DNA of 64,000 bases from Bacteroidales bacterium (GTDB lineage: Bacteria > Bacteroidota > Bacteroidia > Bacteroidales > UBA932): the NCBI GenBank assembly GCA_017412645.1, contig JAFPWX010000011.1, forward strand, positions 1 through 64,000, given 5' to 3'. Positions 1 through 7,456 of the stretch are shown piece by piece. The position numbers and the translations under genes were made by a program. The notes beneath the pieces were generated by a model. It was not told the origin of the DNA. It made no database searches and saw only the letters and a program-made list of their open reading frames with translations. Position 1 is the stretch's first letter. Each line of letters opens with the position of its first letter.

Positions 1-1127
1 GACGCGGGAGCCGGGGCGGCGTCGGCGGCGGGGGCCTTCGAGAGGAACGCCATCTTCATGAGGGCGTACTCGATGTGGAGCCTCTGGTTGGAGCTGGCCT
101 TGTAGCCGGCCTCGCAGTCCGAGGCGATGCCGAGGGCGTCGTACAGGAACTTCACGCTGCAACGGCCGGCCTGGGAACGATACTGTTCCTTGAGGGACTC
201 GGGCTGATCCAGCAGGGCCTCGAGGCCGCCGGTGCGGGCGACCAGCAGGTCGCGCAGATGTTCGCTCAAAGCTCCTATGAAATGCAGGGCGTTGAAGCCC
301 TTGTTCAGGATTTCGTCGAACAGGACAAGGGCGGTCGCATAGTCGCCGGCGAGGAAGGCGTCGACCAGACGGAAGCTGTATTCGTAGTCCAGCACTCCGA
401 GGTTGCGGATGACGTCTTCATACTTGATGTCGGCTCCGCAGAAGGCAACGCTCTGGTCGAAGAGGGTGAGGGCGTCGCGCATGGCGCCGTCGGCCTTCTG
501 GGCTATCACATGGACGCTCTTGTCGTCTATCTTTACTCCTTCCGCCGAGGCGATGGCTTTGATGTTCCGGGAGATGTCCGGAATGGTGATGCGGTTGAAG
601 TCGTAGGTTTGGCAGCGGGAAAGTATGGTGGGCAGGATCTTGTGCTTCTCCGTGGTGCAGAGGATGAACACTGCGTGGGCGGGCGGTTCCTCGAGGGTTT
701 TGAGGAAGGCGTTGAACGCCTGGGAGGAGAGCATGTGAACCTCGTCGATGATGTAGACGCTGTAGCGACCTACCTGCGGCGGGATCTGGACCTGCTCCAG
801 CAAGGTGCGGATATCGTCTACGCTGTTGTTGGATGCGGCGTCGAGCTCGTGAATGTTGTACGAGCGGCCTTCCTGGAAAGCCAGGCAGGATTCGCATTCG
901 CCGCAGGGTTCCATGTCCTGCCCGGGATGGGAGCAGTTGATGGTTTTGGCGAAGATGCGGGCGGTGCTGGTTTTACCGACTCCGCGGGGACCGCAGAAGA
1001 GGTAGGCGTGCGCGAGCTGGCCCCTCTGGATGGAGTTCTTGAGGGTGCGGGCGATATTGTCCTGCCCGATAAGGGCCTCAAAAGAGTCTGGACGATACTT
1101 CCTTGCTGATACTATATAGTCTGACAT
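1..1127 (-). CDS. dnaX: DNA polymerase III subunit gamma/tau (3' end outside window)
   Basis: Clamp-loader ATPase of the replicative polymerase. Translating the minus strand from the ATG at 1127 gives a start MSDYIVSARKYRPDSFEALI, a Walker A motif GPRGVGKT at residues 46-53, and the family's zinc cysteines at about C65, C75, C78 and C81. The DEVHM Walker B region and the HMLSSQAFNAFLKTLEEP sensor stretch follow. The reading frame is open through base 1, where an Ala/Pro-rich linker begins, so the tau-specific C-terminus lies outside the window. A -7 box (TAAATTTG on the minus strand, 1137-1144) ends 9 nt before the ATG, which supports this start. I see no slippery frameshift site in the part present. 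Gene identity is secure; only completeness is unknown. Confidence 0.95.
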   Translation of the reverse strand, partial: MSDYIVSARKYRPDSFEALIGQDNIARTLKNSIQRGQLAHAYLFCGPRGVGKTSTARIFAKTINCSHPGQDMEPCGECESCLAFQEGRSYNIHELDAASNNSVDDIRTLLEQVQIPPQVGRYSVYIIDEVHMLSSQAFNAFLKTLEEPPAHAVFILCTTEKHKILPTILSRCQTYDFNRITIPDISRNIKAIASAEGVKIDDKSVHVIAQKADGAMRDALTLFDQSVAFCGADIKYEDVIRNLGVLDYEYSFRLVDAFLAGDYATALVLFDEILNKGFNALHFIGALSEHLRDLLVARTGGLEALLDQPESLKEQYRSQAGRCSVKFLYDALGIASDCEAGYKASSNQRLHIEYALMKMAFLSKAPAADAAPAPA

Positions 1128-1136
1128 AAGTGACTA

Positions 1137-1164
1137 CAAATTTAATCATTTATTCTTAACTTTG
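1137..1164. promoter_or_regulatory. Back-to-back promoters dnaX / secreted-protein pair
   Basis: TAAATTTG on the minus strand (1137-1144) and TAACTTTG on the plus strand (1157-1164) both match the Bacteroidota -7 consensus TAnnTTTG. They are separated by 12 bp. The start codons lie 9 nt (dnaX) and 4 nt (the GTG at 1169) beyond the boxes. Confidence 0.7.
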
Positions 1165-1168
1165 CGAG

Positions 1169-1870
1169 GTGAAAAAGTCCGTGCGGAAATATTTTCTCAC
1201 GCTGCTGCTGGCCCTGCTGCCGGCGGCTCTTTGGGCACAGGGTACCATCTACACAAAAAGTGCCCGTCTGGCCGATTTTCCACAGAAAACCACCAAAATC
1301 GTCCTCTCCGGTCAGCAGCTGCTGGACGAGGTTCTGAAGGAGGAAATCACCAGCCGGTGGCGCATCTCGCCGTACGAGTTCTGCACGGAAGACGAATTCG
1401 ACGCGCTCAAGGGCGTCTACCGCTACTATTTCCTGCATTTCGAGTACGACGACGAGTTCACCTGGATGAATCTCTACAAGGGTGGCCCGTCTTCCGGCGA
1501 TCCGCTCAAAACCTCCATGGAGGTCGTGAGCGTGCCTATTGCGTCGTCCGAAACCGCTACCGCCGAAGAGCTGGTGTTCCTGCCCGCCTTCATCGACATG
1601 GTTCAGGATTACCTGCTGCAGGCCCTCGTCTCCGATAAGGTCTCTTATCAGGGCCTAAAAGGAATCGTGAACAAGAGCAAGAAGGGAAAATTCATCTGCA
1701 ACGACGAGGCCGAGGGCCGGGAGCTATTCGCCTCCGGCACCAAGGGAACCATCGTCCCGGTCGTAGTATGGGGAACCCCTGTCGGGAAGCACCGCCGCTT
1801 CTGGCGCATGCGCGTCTCCACCGATGACCACCTGCTGTATGAATACCGCAGGAAAAGAATCAAAATATGA
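1169..1870 (+). CDS. Secreted protein of unknown function
   Basis: I do not recognise the family. The 233-residue product starts with a classical signal peptide (positively charged MKKSVRKY, hydrophobic LTLLLALLPAALW, then AQG), so export to the periplasm or outer membrane is expected, with cleavage near residue 24. The mature part is mixed alpha/beta, rich in acidic and aromatic residues around 60-110, and ends in a very basic tail (YRRKRIKI). The GTG start is chosen because a -7 box ends 4 nt upstream and no better ATG exists. The stop overlaps the next gene's start by 4 nt (ATGA), so the two are probably co-translated. Confident as a gene, not as a function. Confidence 0.75.
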   Translation: MKKSVRKYFLTLLLALLPAALWAQGTIYTKSARLADFPQKTTKIVLSGQQLLDEVLKEEITSRWRISPYEFCTEDEFDALKGVYRYYFLHFEYDDEFTWMNLYKGGPSSGDPLKTSMEVVSVPIASSETATAEELVFLPAFIDMVQDYLLQALVSDKVSYQGLKGIVNKSKKGKFICNDEAEGRELFASGTKGTIVPVVVWGTPVGKHRRFWRMRVSTDDHLLYEYRRKRIKI

Positions 1871-3042
1871 GAAAAGCTATCTATTTGGGAATCGCGCTAC
1901 TGGGCTGCGTATTTAGCGGAGCGGCGCAGGATCGCCTGTCTATGTACGGCGGAAGGGTCGTATCAGGCAATAAGCAGGAGCAACAGGGTTATAAGTTTTG
2001 GGACGAAGGGCTGATTACCATCGATGACCTGCAGCCTGTGACGCTTCCGCTCGAGTATGGCCCGATAAAGCCGGCAGCGGATTTGTTGATTTCCATACGG
2101 ACAGGAACCAAGCGAATCAAGAAAGGGAACCTCAGATTTTACGCAGATACGACCAGCACGGCTGTAGATTTGCTAAGATCATGGTATAACACCAATGCGG
2201 ATCCTACGTGGACGAACCGGTACATCCAGATGTACGAAAACTCAGCTGAATTAGTGCGCAGAGAGATTCAAAACGGCATTAACCAAAATGGAGGAATCAT
2301 TGGCGACAAATGGAATTATTACTCGCGTCTTTATTCCGGCAGAATGAGCACTCTCGAAACAGAAACAGCATACGGCACCGATACAGCCAGAGTGTCTTAT
2401 TACGAACAGTTGACTAAATTCCAGTTAGACACAGCTGTGGTGCGGGAACCTGTTGCTTATAATCTGGGGGAACTTGATTGGGGTATCTCTTTATCTGTAG
2501 GATATCTTGCTGATTATTGCCCTGCTCTGTCAGAATCCATGAATCCACTGATGAGCGCCGGTTCTTTCGGGATGAATATCTTTTACCGTAAATTTCAGTT
2601 TTCCCTGACCGGGGCTTTCGGTGACAGAGGCCCTTTGAAGAAAGATTCCTATTATCATGACTCGAGACTCAATTATGATTGGGTTAAGGGTCAGGCTTGC
2701 GATATGGTTCTCGCCTGTTTTGGTATCGGGTACCGAATCATTGATAACGATTGGTTTGCAATCACTCCGATTGCTGAAATCTGCGGGGCTGACCTCACCC
2801 AGAATACTGGACAGAAAGACGCGTCTAACTATGCTATCCGCAGTGATGTTGCCGGTTTGAGACTGGCTGCCGGAGGCGAGTTTGCATTCAAATTCAGCAG
2901 GAGGGCTGATTATACGGGAATCTGCAATCATTCCATCATTCTCAAAGTAATGGCTGCAAGGACCAATTATGCTGTTGAAGGCCCCTCCAACTCGATCCAG
3001 TTCGGGATATCCTACCAATTCGACTCCTGGCTGACGAAGTAG
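1867..3042 (+). CDS. Secreted, probable outer-membrane-associated protein
   Basis: A 391-residue exported protein, not assignable to a family by eye. The N-terminus (MRKAIYLGIALLGCVFSGAAQD) is a signal peptide; cleavage could be after SGA/AQ, or the LLGC could serve as a lipobox. From about residue 200 to the end, alternating hydrophobic and polar stretches with many aromatics (for example WGISLSVGYL, FQFSLTGAFG and the terminal SIQFGISYQF) look like beta-barrel or beta-sandwich strands. It overlaps the upstream secreted gene by 4 nt and is probably its partner. The second half looks AT-richer than neighbouring housekeeping genes, and a tandem repeat and a transposase follow directly, which suggests a variable region. 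Confidence 0.75.
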   Translation: MRKAIYLGIALLGCVFSGAAQDRLSMYGGRVVSGNKQEQQGYKFWDEGLITIDDLQPVTLPLEYGPIKPAADLLISIRTGTKRIKKGNLRFYADTTSTAVDLLRSWYNTNADPTWTNRYIQMYENSAELVRREIQNGINQNGGIIGDKWNYYSRLYSGRMSTLETETAYGTDTARVSYYEQLTKFQLDTAVVREPVAYNLGELDWGISLSVGYLADYCPALSESMNPLMSAGSFGMNIFYRKFQFSLTGAFGDRGPLKKDSYYHDSRLNYDWVKGQACDMVLACFGIGYRIIDNDWFAITPIAEICGADLTQNTGQKDASNYAIRSDVAGLRLAAGGEFAFKFSRRADYTGICNHSIILKVMAARTNYAVEGPSNSIQFGISYQFDSWLTK

Positions 3043-3051
3043 GTGTGGGCG

Positions 3052-3124
3052 CGGCAGGCGGGTAGGCGGGCAGACGGGCAGGCAGGCAGGCAGACGGGCA
3101 GGCAGGCAGACGGGCAGGCAAGCG
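3052..3124. repeat. GGCA-type tandem repeat
   Basis: Directly after the stop codon of the preceding gene lies a run of GGCAGGCAGACG-like units (a 4-mer nested in a roughly 12-mer) with small variations. It is non-coding and not CRISPR-like because there are no unique spacers. A copy-number-variable simple repeat is likely. Confidence 0.8.
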
Positions 3125-3154
3125 TTTTTCGCAACAGCCTAACATTCAATCACT

Positions 3155-3197
3155 TATGAAAATCAATGTGCCGTATTGCGGCACATTGATTTTCATA
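3155..3197. repeat. Perfect 18-19 bp hairpin beside transposase (REP-like)
   Basis: Arms 3156-3173 and 3179-3196 are perfectly complementary around a 5-nt loop (TATTG), and one more T-A pair extends the stem. Neither strand has a T-run after the stem, so it is a poor intrinsic terminator. It lies 34 nt downstream of the transposase stop codon, where a REP/hairpin substrate of a Y1 transposase could sit. Confidence 0.7.
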
Positions 3198-3230
3198 TAT
3201 AGCTAAGAATCAACAACTTACAAAAAACGC

Positions 3231-4142
3231 CTATCCAAGCTCCAGATGCAAGAATTTCCTCACCTGATATTCAGGGGCTATTCTTTCTGCCATAATACTC
3301 GATGCAAGAAGACGTTTGGCGGATTCTTTCATCTTCAGAACATCTTTGGGTTTTCCAACACCGATATGTGCCAGGTAATCGACGATAAGTGAATAGTTCC
3401 GATTTGAGTATTTATCATACTCCTCTTTGATGTCATACTCCGCCCCTTTGGTGTTGGCGAAAGCCTCTAGCATGCCATCATAAGACGAATATTCGGATAA
3501 CAGGGACGTATAGTCCAGAACATTGTATTCGGATATGATATAATCCACTATCTGCTTCCTTTTCTTGATACTGAGTTTCGAGGTTATCCGGTCGTAGCTC
3601 GTATAATTAATCGGCATATTTCTCGACCTCAAATCTTTCACAATGCGTATCGCCTTTTTCATTTCATTTGAAGTCCGGCGTATGACAAGTTTTTCCGAGA
3701 AAGGATGTGAGTTGGTGCAATATGCCAGGAAATTCCACTGATATTCTTCTGCCCTTTGGCATATTCTTTTTTCTACGGGATTATTTGCAACATAAGCGTT
3801 AATTGAACGGATATGTTTGGATCCATATTTGGCCGCGCTCCCAAACTTTCGCTTGAAAAGCGAACCCTTTCTTTCAGCGTCCTTATTGAATTCTGCAGAG
3901 AAGAGTCGGGTGTTTTCATGTATGAAGGCTGATAAATCACTCCTCTCGTTGGTCGGAATTATCTGATGCGTGTGGTCCACCATTATACATAGCATGGTCG
4001 GTCTGATTCCGTACTTGCGGGCACAGACGCAAAAGATGGTGAAAAAGACAATGGCGTCGCGGGAGGAGTAGAAGATTATTTCGCCGTGGGCCGATTTTTG
4101 ATAGACGTGTTGAACGATTTTGAGAGCGGAAGACATAGGCAT
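3231..4142 (-). CDS. REP-associated tyrosine transposase (Y1/HUH, IS200-like)
   Basis: Single-strand DNA transposase or nuclease of the TnpA_REP (RAYT) kind. Numbered from the ATG at 4142, the HUH motif is in VDHTHQI (His57 and His59) and the catalytic tyrosine is Tyr118 in NAYVANNPVEKR, matching the family pattern in which a Tyr precedes an NPV stretch. The 303-residue product is longer than a bare IS200 transposase. Its basic, helical C-terminus (around KESAKRLLASSIMAERIAP) resembles the DnaA-like helix-turn-helix extension of some RAYTs. A TTG at 4169 is an alternative start. The gene is visibly AT-richer than its neighbours, which fits horizontal origin. Only one hairpin candidate (3155-3197) is nearby, and I found no flanking terminal repeats. 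Confidence 0.82.
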   Translation of the reverse strand: MPMSSALKIVQHVYQKSAHGEIIFYSSRDAIVFFTIFCVCARKYGIRPTMLCIMVDHTHQIIPTNERSDLSAFIHENTRLFSAEFNKDAERKGSLFKRKFGSAAKYGSKHIRSINAYVANNPVEKRICQRAEEYQWNFLAYCTNSHPFSEKLVIRRTSNEMKKAIRIVKDLRSRNMPINYTSYDRITSKLSIKKRKQIVDYIISEYNVLDYTSLLSEYSSYDGMLEAFANTKGAEYDIKEEYDKYSNRNYSLIVDYLAHIGVGKPKDVLKMKESAKRLLASSIMAERIAPEYQVRKFLHLELG

Positions 4143-4221
4143 GACAAAAGGATTAATTGTTTCAAACAACTAGTACCTTTTCCTTGCTATGTCGATCTTT
4201 CAAGCCGCTGATCGGCTGAAA

Positions 4222-4249
4222 CAAATATAGAGAAAAATTGCGATATTTG
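4222..4249. promoter_or_regulatory. Back-to-back promoters, transposase side / response regulator
   Basis: TATATTTG on the minus strand (4222-4229) faces away from GATATTTG (4242-4249, one mismatch to TAnnTTTG), with 12 bp between. The response regulator ATG is 8 nt past its box. The transposase start is about 80 nt past the minus box. A small inverted repeat (AGCCG/CGGCT, about 4203-4217) lies in that leader. Confidence 0.5.
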
Positions 4250-4257
4250 CCACTGAT

Positions 4258-5403
4258 ATGAAAATACTTGTTGTAGACGACGAAAGGGCGATCCGGAACT
4301 CTCTGAAGGAGATTCTGGGAGACGAAGGATACGAGGTCGACACCGCCGAAGACGGCATCCAGGCCGAGGAAATGATAGACAAGGAGCACTACGACGTAGT
4401 GTTCTGCGACATCAAGATGCCGGGCAAGGACGGCGAAGAGGTGCTGGATTTCGTGGCCTCCCAGGGCATCGATTCCGCAATGGTGATGATCTCCGGCCAC
4501 GGCGACATCGACACGGCTGTGGAATGCATCAAGAAGGGCGCCTTCGACTTCATCCAGAAGCCGCTGGACCTGAACCGCATCCTCATCACCGTAAAGAATG
4601 CCGGCGAACGCACCACCCTTGTGAAAGACAACAAGGTGCTCAAGAAGAAAGTCTACGGACAGGAGATGATAGGCTCTTCAGAGCCGCTTCAGCATATCCG
4701 CGAAATGATCGCGAAGGTGGCACCCACCGACGCCCGAGTGCTGGTCACCGGTGCAAACGGAACCGGTAAGGAACTGGTTGCCAGGAGCCTGCATGCCCTG
4801 AGCACCCGTAGCGCCATGCCCTATGTGGAGGTGAACTGCGCCGCCATCCCGTCGGAGCTGATCGAAAGCGAACTCTTCGGCCACGAAAAAGGCTCGTTCA
4901 CGTCGGCCATCAAACAGCATAAGGGCAAGTTCGAGCAGGCAGACGGAGGCACTCTTTTCCTGGACGAAATCGGCGACATGTCGCTGGCCGCCCAGGCCAA
5001 GGTGCTCCGTGTGCTGCAGGAGAAAAAGCTCTCCCGCGTGGGCTCGGACAAGGATATTCAGGTCGACGTTCGCGTAATCGCCGCCACCAACAAGAACCTC
5101 ATCGAGGAGATAGAAAAGGGCAATTTCCGCGAAGACCTCTATCACCGCTTGAGCGTTATCGTGATCAAGGTTCCTTCGCTCGACGAGCGCAAGGGCGACA
5201 TTCCCGAACTGGTGGATTATTTCGCCGGGCAGATCTGCGCCGAGAGCGGCAAGAGTCCTGTGAAGTTCGCTCCCGATGCCATCAAGGCCCTGCAAGGCCG
5301 GAGCTGGCCGGGCAATATCCGAGAGCTCCGCAACGTAGTGGAGCGCCTGCTCATCCTCGGAGGTAATCCGGTGAGCGCCGCGGACGTGGAGTCCTTCTGC
5401 TAA
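4258..5403 (+). CDS. NtrC-type sigma-54 response regulator lacking the DNA-binding domain
   Basis: Receiver domain (residues 1-120; DDE near 7-9, phospho-acceptor Asp51 in FCDIKMPG, Lys101 in QKP) followed by an AAA+ sigma-54 interaction domain (about 135-365). Visible motifs are Walker A GANGTGKE (165-172), Walker B TLFLDEIGD (232-240), and the arginine-finger region FREDLYHRLS. The sigma-54-contacting GAFTGA loop reads GSFTSA (212-217). The protein stops 16 residues after the WPGNIREL motif, at residue 381, so the usual C-terminal Fis helix-turn-helix is absent; the following 6 nt before the next convergent gene cannot encode it. No sensor kinase is adjacent. It may act from solution, through a partner, or not as a classical enhancer-binding protein. 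Confidence 0.93.
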   Translation: MKILVVDDERAIRNSLKEILGDEGYEVDTAEDGIQAEEMIDKEHYDVVFCDIKMPGKDGEEVLDFVASQGIDSAMVMISGHGDIDTAVECIKKGAFDFIQKPLDLNRILITVKNAGERTTLVKDNKVLKKKVYGQEMIGSSEPLQHIREMIAKVAPTDARVLVTGANGTGKELVARSLHALSTRSAMPYVEVNCAAIPSELIESELFGHEKGSFTSAIKQHKGKFEQADGGTLFLDEIGDMSLAAQAKVLRVLQEKKLSRVGSDKDIQVDVRVIAATNKNLIEEIEKGNFREDLYHRLSVIVIKVPSLDERKGDIPELVDYFAGQICAESGKSPVKFAPDAIKALQGRSWPGNIRELRNVVERLLILGGNPVSAADVESFC

Positions 5404-5409
5404 TCAAGC

Positions 5410-6249
5410 TTAAAAACTACAGGAAACGGACAGCCCCAGCGCGGTTGGGGCTGGGGCGATATTCCATCCGAACCACTTTCCGAACAGGCGGCGCTCGAGG
5501 GGAAGGAGCCAGTAACCGATATTGGCCGAGACGATTCCGATGGCTGCTCCTCCGAGAAGGTCGTTGAACCAGTGCCAGTTGTTATAGACCCTCATGGCCG
5601 CGGTTAGAGTTGCCACCGCATAAGCTCCGGCACCGGCCCAGCCGCCGTATTCCAGACGCACCAGTTCCGCGCCCAAAAATGCCGTGGCAGTGTGGCCCGA
5701 CGGGAAGGAATTCCGGGCACTGAGGTTTGGACGCATTTCGCAAAGGGTATATTTCAGGCCGTTAACCAGCACTGCTTCCACAGCCCAGGCCGTACCTGCG
5801 GTGAAGAAATGTTCCAGGAAAGAATGGTCTCCAACACCGCATGCGCCAAGTCCCATATAGGCGGCTAGCGGAGCGTACTGAATCCAGTTTTCGGCCTTGG
5901 TATATCCCCACTCCGACCTGAGTTCGCCGGCGTAATCCTTAAGAGGAATATTGATATTCGTAGCGTACCAGTCCCAGTTCACCCCAACGACTCCGGCGGT
6001 AAAAAGCACCCCCGGGACGATGAGTTTGGAAGGTCGGAAGAGCTCCGCGCGGGGAGCCGGGGAGGTACTGCCTCCGAGAGGCGTGCCACCCGCGGCATCG
6101 TAAGCGGGAGGGGCCCAGCCGTCTGGCTGGGAGGGATGAGCGACGGAGTCGCGAACCGGTTCGGAGGCAGTGGCCTCCACGGCGAGCGCCCCGGCCCGAC
6201 ACGGCAGAACCGCCATGATTAGCACGAATATTGTAATAAACCTCTTCAT
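5410..6249 (-). CDS. PAP2-family membrane-associated phosphatase
   Basis: Phosphatidic acid phosphatase type 2 / lipid phosphatase family. The three signature motifs are present: KYTLCEMRP (KxxxxxxRP), FPSGHTAT (PSGH) and RVYNNWHWFND (R-x5-H-x3-D). An N-terminal signal or anchor segment (FITIFVLIMAVLPCRAG) and several hydrophobic helices place it in the envelope, where it could recycle undecaprenyl pyrophosphate or dephosphorylate lipid A; the substrate cannot be read from sequence. ATG 6249 is preferred over the in-frame TTG at 6255 because a TAAATTTG box ends 8 nt upstream. It is convergent with the response regulator, with only 6 nt between stop codons. Confidence 0.88.
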   Translation of the reverse strand: MKRFITIFVLIMAVLPCRAGALAVEATASEPVRDSVAHPSQPDGWAPPAYDAAGGTPLGGSTSPAPRAELFRPSKLIVPGVLFTAGVVGVNWDWYATNINIPLKDYAGELRSEWGYTKAENWIQYAPLAAYMGLGACGVGDHSFLEHFFTAGTAWAVEAVLVNGLKYTLCEMRPNLSARNSFPSGHTATAFLGAELVRLEYGGWAGAGAYAVATLTAAMRVYNNWHWFNDLLGGAAIGIVSANIGYWLLPLERRLFGKWFGWNIAPAPTALGLSVSCSF

Positions 6250-6257
6250 CGGCAACG

Positions 6258-6285
6258 CAAATTTAGGAATTATTGCATAACTTTA
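6258..6285. promoter_or_regulatory. Back-to-back promoters PAP2 / SIMPL
   Basis: TAAATTTG on the minus strand (6258-6265) and TAACTTTA on the plus strand (6278-6285, last base off consensus) are 12 bp apart. PAP2 starts 8 nt past its box; SIMPL has a leader of about 50 nt. Confidence 0.6.
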
Positions 6286-6337
6286 TGAGTCGAATCCGAA
6301 AAACGGGCACGGCATCAGAAAACAAAATCTAACGAAT

Positions 6338-7042
6338 ATGGAAAACAAAGGTACTTTCTTCGCAGGTCTGGCCGTCATGGTGGGCCTCATCGTCATGGGT
6401 CTCTGCATTCCCGCAGCCATCAGGGAAAACGCCAACACCCGCCGAAGCGTCAGCGTACGCGGTCTCTGCGAGCGTGAGGTTCCGGCCGACAAGGTCATCT
6501 GGCCCCTCAAATACCGCGTCACCGGAGACGACTTCAGCGTCGTCTACGCCTCCATCGAGCGCACCGACGCCTCTATCATTGCCTTCCTCAAGGCAGGCGG
6601 GATAGAAGACGCTGAAATCACCCTCTCGGCTCCCACCATCAGCGACAAATACGCTCAGGAATACGGCAGCAACGACCGTCCGTACCGCTATCTCGCAAAG
6701 TGCACGGTAACCGTCTGCACAGATAAGGTGAATGAAGTTCTCGCCCTCATCAAGAACCAGAAAACGCTGGTGCGTAAGGGCATAGTCCTTGGCGACGAAT
6801 GGGACAGCAGCCCCACCTTCAGCTTCGAAGCTCTGAACTCCATCAAGCCCGAAATGATCGAAGAGGCCACCAAGAACGCCCGCGAGGTCGCCCAGAAGTT
6901 CGCTAACGACTCCGGCAGCAAGCTCGGCAAGATCCGCGAGGCCAACCAGGGATATTTCACCATCGAATCGCGCGACTCCAACACCCCGGAAATCAAGAAG
7001 GTGCGTGTGGTGACCAACGTGACGTACTATCTCAAGAAATAG
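6338..7042 (+). CDS. SIMPL (DUF541) domain protein
   Basis: A 234-residue protein with one N-terminal membrane segment (about residues 8-27) and a SIMPL/DUF541 domain after it: SVSVRGLCEREVPADKV at the beginning, an EITLSAP strand in the middle, and the VRVVTNVTYYLKK end. Family members are periplasmic or envelope proteins of poorly defined role, some linked to stress resistance. It is monocistronic, has a possible promoter at 6278-6285, and is followed by a repeat-rich gap containing a candidate terminator. Family assignment is good; a cellular role is not assignable here. Confidence 0.8.
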   Translation: MENKGTFFAGLAVMVGLIVMGLCIPAAIRENANTRRSVSVRGLCEREVPADKVIWPLKYRVTGDDFSVVYASIERTDASIIAFLKAGGIEDAEITLSAPTISDKYAQEYGSNDRPYRYLAKCTVTVCTDKVNEVLALIKNQKTLVRKGIVLGDEWDSSPTFSFEALNSIKPEMIEEATKNAREVAQKFANDSGSKLGKIREANQGYFTIESRDSNTPEIKKVRVVTNVTYYLKK

Positions 7043-7051
7043 GGCGTGATT

Positions 7052-7140
7052 GCGTAAGAGCACGCGAACTGCGTGAGAGTATGCGAGCTGCCGCGTGAGA
7101 GTATGCGAGCTGCGTGAGAGTATGCGAGCTGCCGCGTGAT
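7052..7140. repeat. Alternating 19/22-bp tandem repeat
   Basis: Units GCGTGAGAGTATGCGAGCT with or without a trailing GCC: a degenerate copy at 7052-7070, then 7071-7092 (22 bp), 7093-7111 (19 bp), 7112-7133 (22 bp) and a truncated start at 7134-7140. There are no unique spacers, so this is not a CRISPR array. No coding potential is recognised. Confidence 0.85.
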
Positions 7141-7155
7141 CAGCAAATTGCTGAT
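7139..7155. repeat. Short palindrome
   Basis: ATCAGCAA, one A, TTGCTGAT: two perfect 8-bp arms with a single central base, directly at the end of the tandem repeat. Confidence 0.6.
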
Positions 7156-7172
7156 TATCAATATTTTACAAG

Positions 7173-7207
7173 AATTAACCTGTCGGAAAATCGACAGGTT
7201 AATTTTT
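7173..7207 (+). terminator. Hairpin, candidate terminator of SIMPL gene
   Basis: Perfect 13-bp arms (7173-7185 and 7192-7204), a 6-nt loop and a TTTTT run at 7203-7207. It sits 130 nt after the SIMPL stop and upstream of the dnaG promoter. Confidence 0.6.
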
Positions 7208-7353
7208 ATAACGGGCTTACACTCAGCGAGTTCCATATCACGCCCTTACGAAAGCCTGAGGGATGGGCGCAACGGCCGGGGCATGAAGGTGCGTGCTAGA
7301 AGGTCCTGGGATAACGCCACCGCTGGGATGAAAGAAAATCCAAAAATAATCCG

Positions 7354-7361
7354 TACCTTTG
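7354..7361 (+). promoter_or_regulatory. -7 box of dnaG-metG
   Basis: TACCTTTG matches TAnnTTTG and is preceded by CG (CCGTACCTTTG). It would give a leader of roughly 90 nt containing the 12-bp tandem repeat. Confidence 0.6.
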
Positions 7362-7393
7362 AAGTTCAAAAGATTCGCGAAAAGTTCGGCGCC

Positions 7394-7453
7394 AGCGAAG
7401 CAGACAGCGAAGCAGACAGCGAAGCAGACAGCGAAGCAGCCAGCAAAGCAGAC
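7394..7453 (+). repeat. 12-bp tandem repeat abutting the dnaG start
   Basis: Five units of AGCGAAGCAGAC (three exact, two with one or two changes) end 3 nt before the dnaG ATG. The unit length keeps frame, so if translation began upstream it would encode a Ser/Glu/Ala/Asp repeat. Confidence 0.85.
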
Positions 7454-7456
7454 AGT

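Larger units (their letters stand above)
7041..7246. repeat. Repeat-rich intergenic element bounded by 10-bp inverted repeats
   Basis: AGGGCGTGAT at 7041-7050 recurs as its exact reverse complement at 7237-7246. Between them lie the 19/22-bp tandem repeat, a short palindrome and a 13-bp hairpin. It could be a MITE-like insertion or coincidence. The rest of the 414-nt gap (7247-7456) holds the dnaG promoter and a 12-bp tandem repeat. Confidence 0.4.

Noticed and set aside
75..1109. Long plus-strand frame opposite dnaX
   Set aside because: It is antisense to a clear DnaX coding region with intact Walker A and zinc motifs, and its translation has no recognisable domain.
3052..3124. CRISPR or coding repeat
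   Set aside because: Simple GGCA-based tandem repeat after a stop codon, without spacers or a supported frame.
3155..3197. Intrinsic terminator
   Set aside because: Strong stem, but no T-run on either strand; a REP-like hairpin fits better, though a terminator role is not excluded.
7052..7140. Possible CRISPR array
   Set aside because: Units are contiguous with no unique spacers and no cas genes are nearby.
7136..7456. Upstream extension of dnaG reading through the repeat
   Set aside because: It contains the -7 box and the terminator-like hairpin; family homology begins at [11 protein letters not shown], so it is treated as leader.
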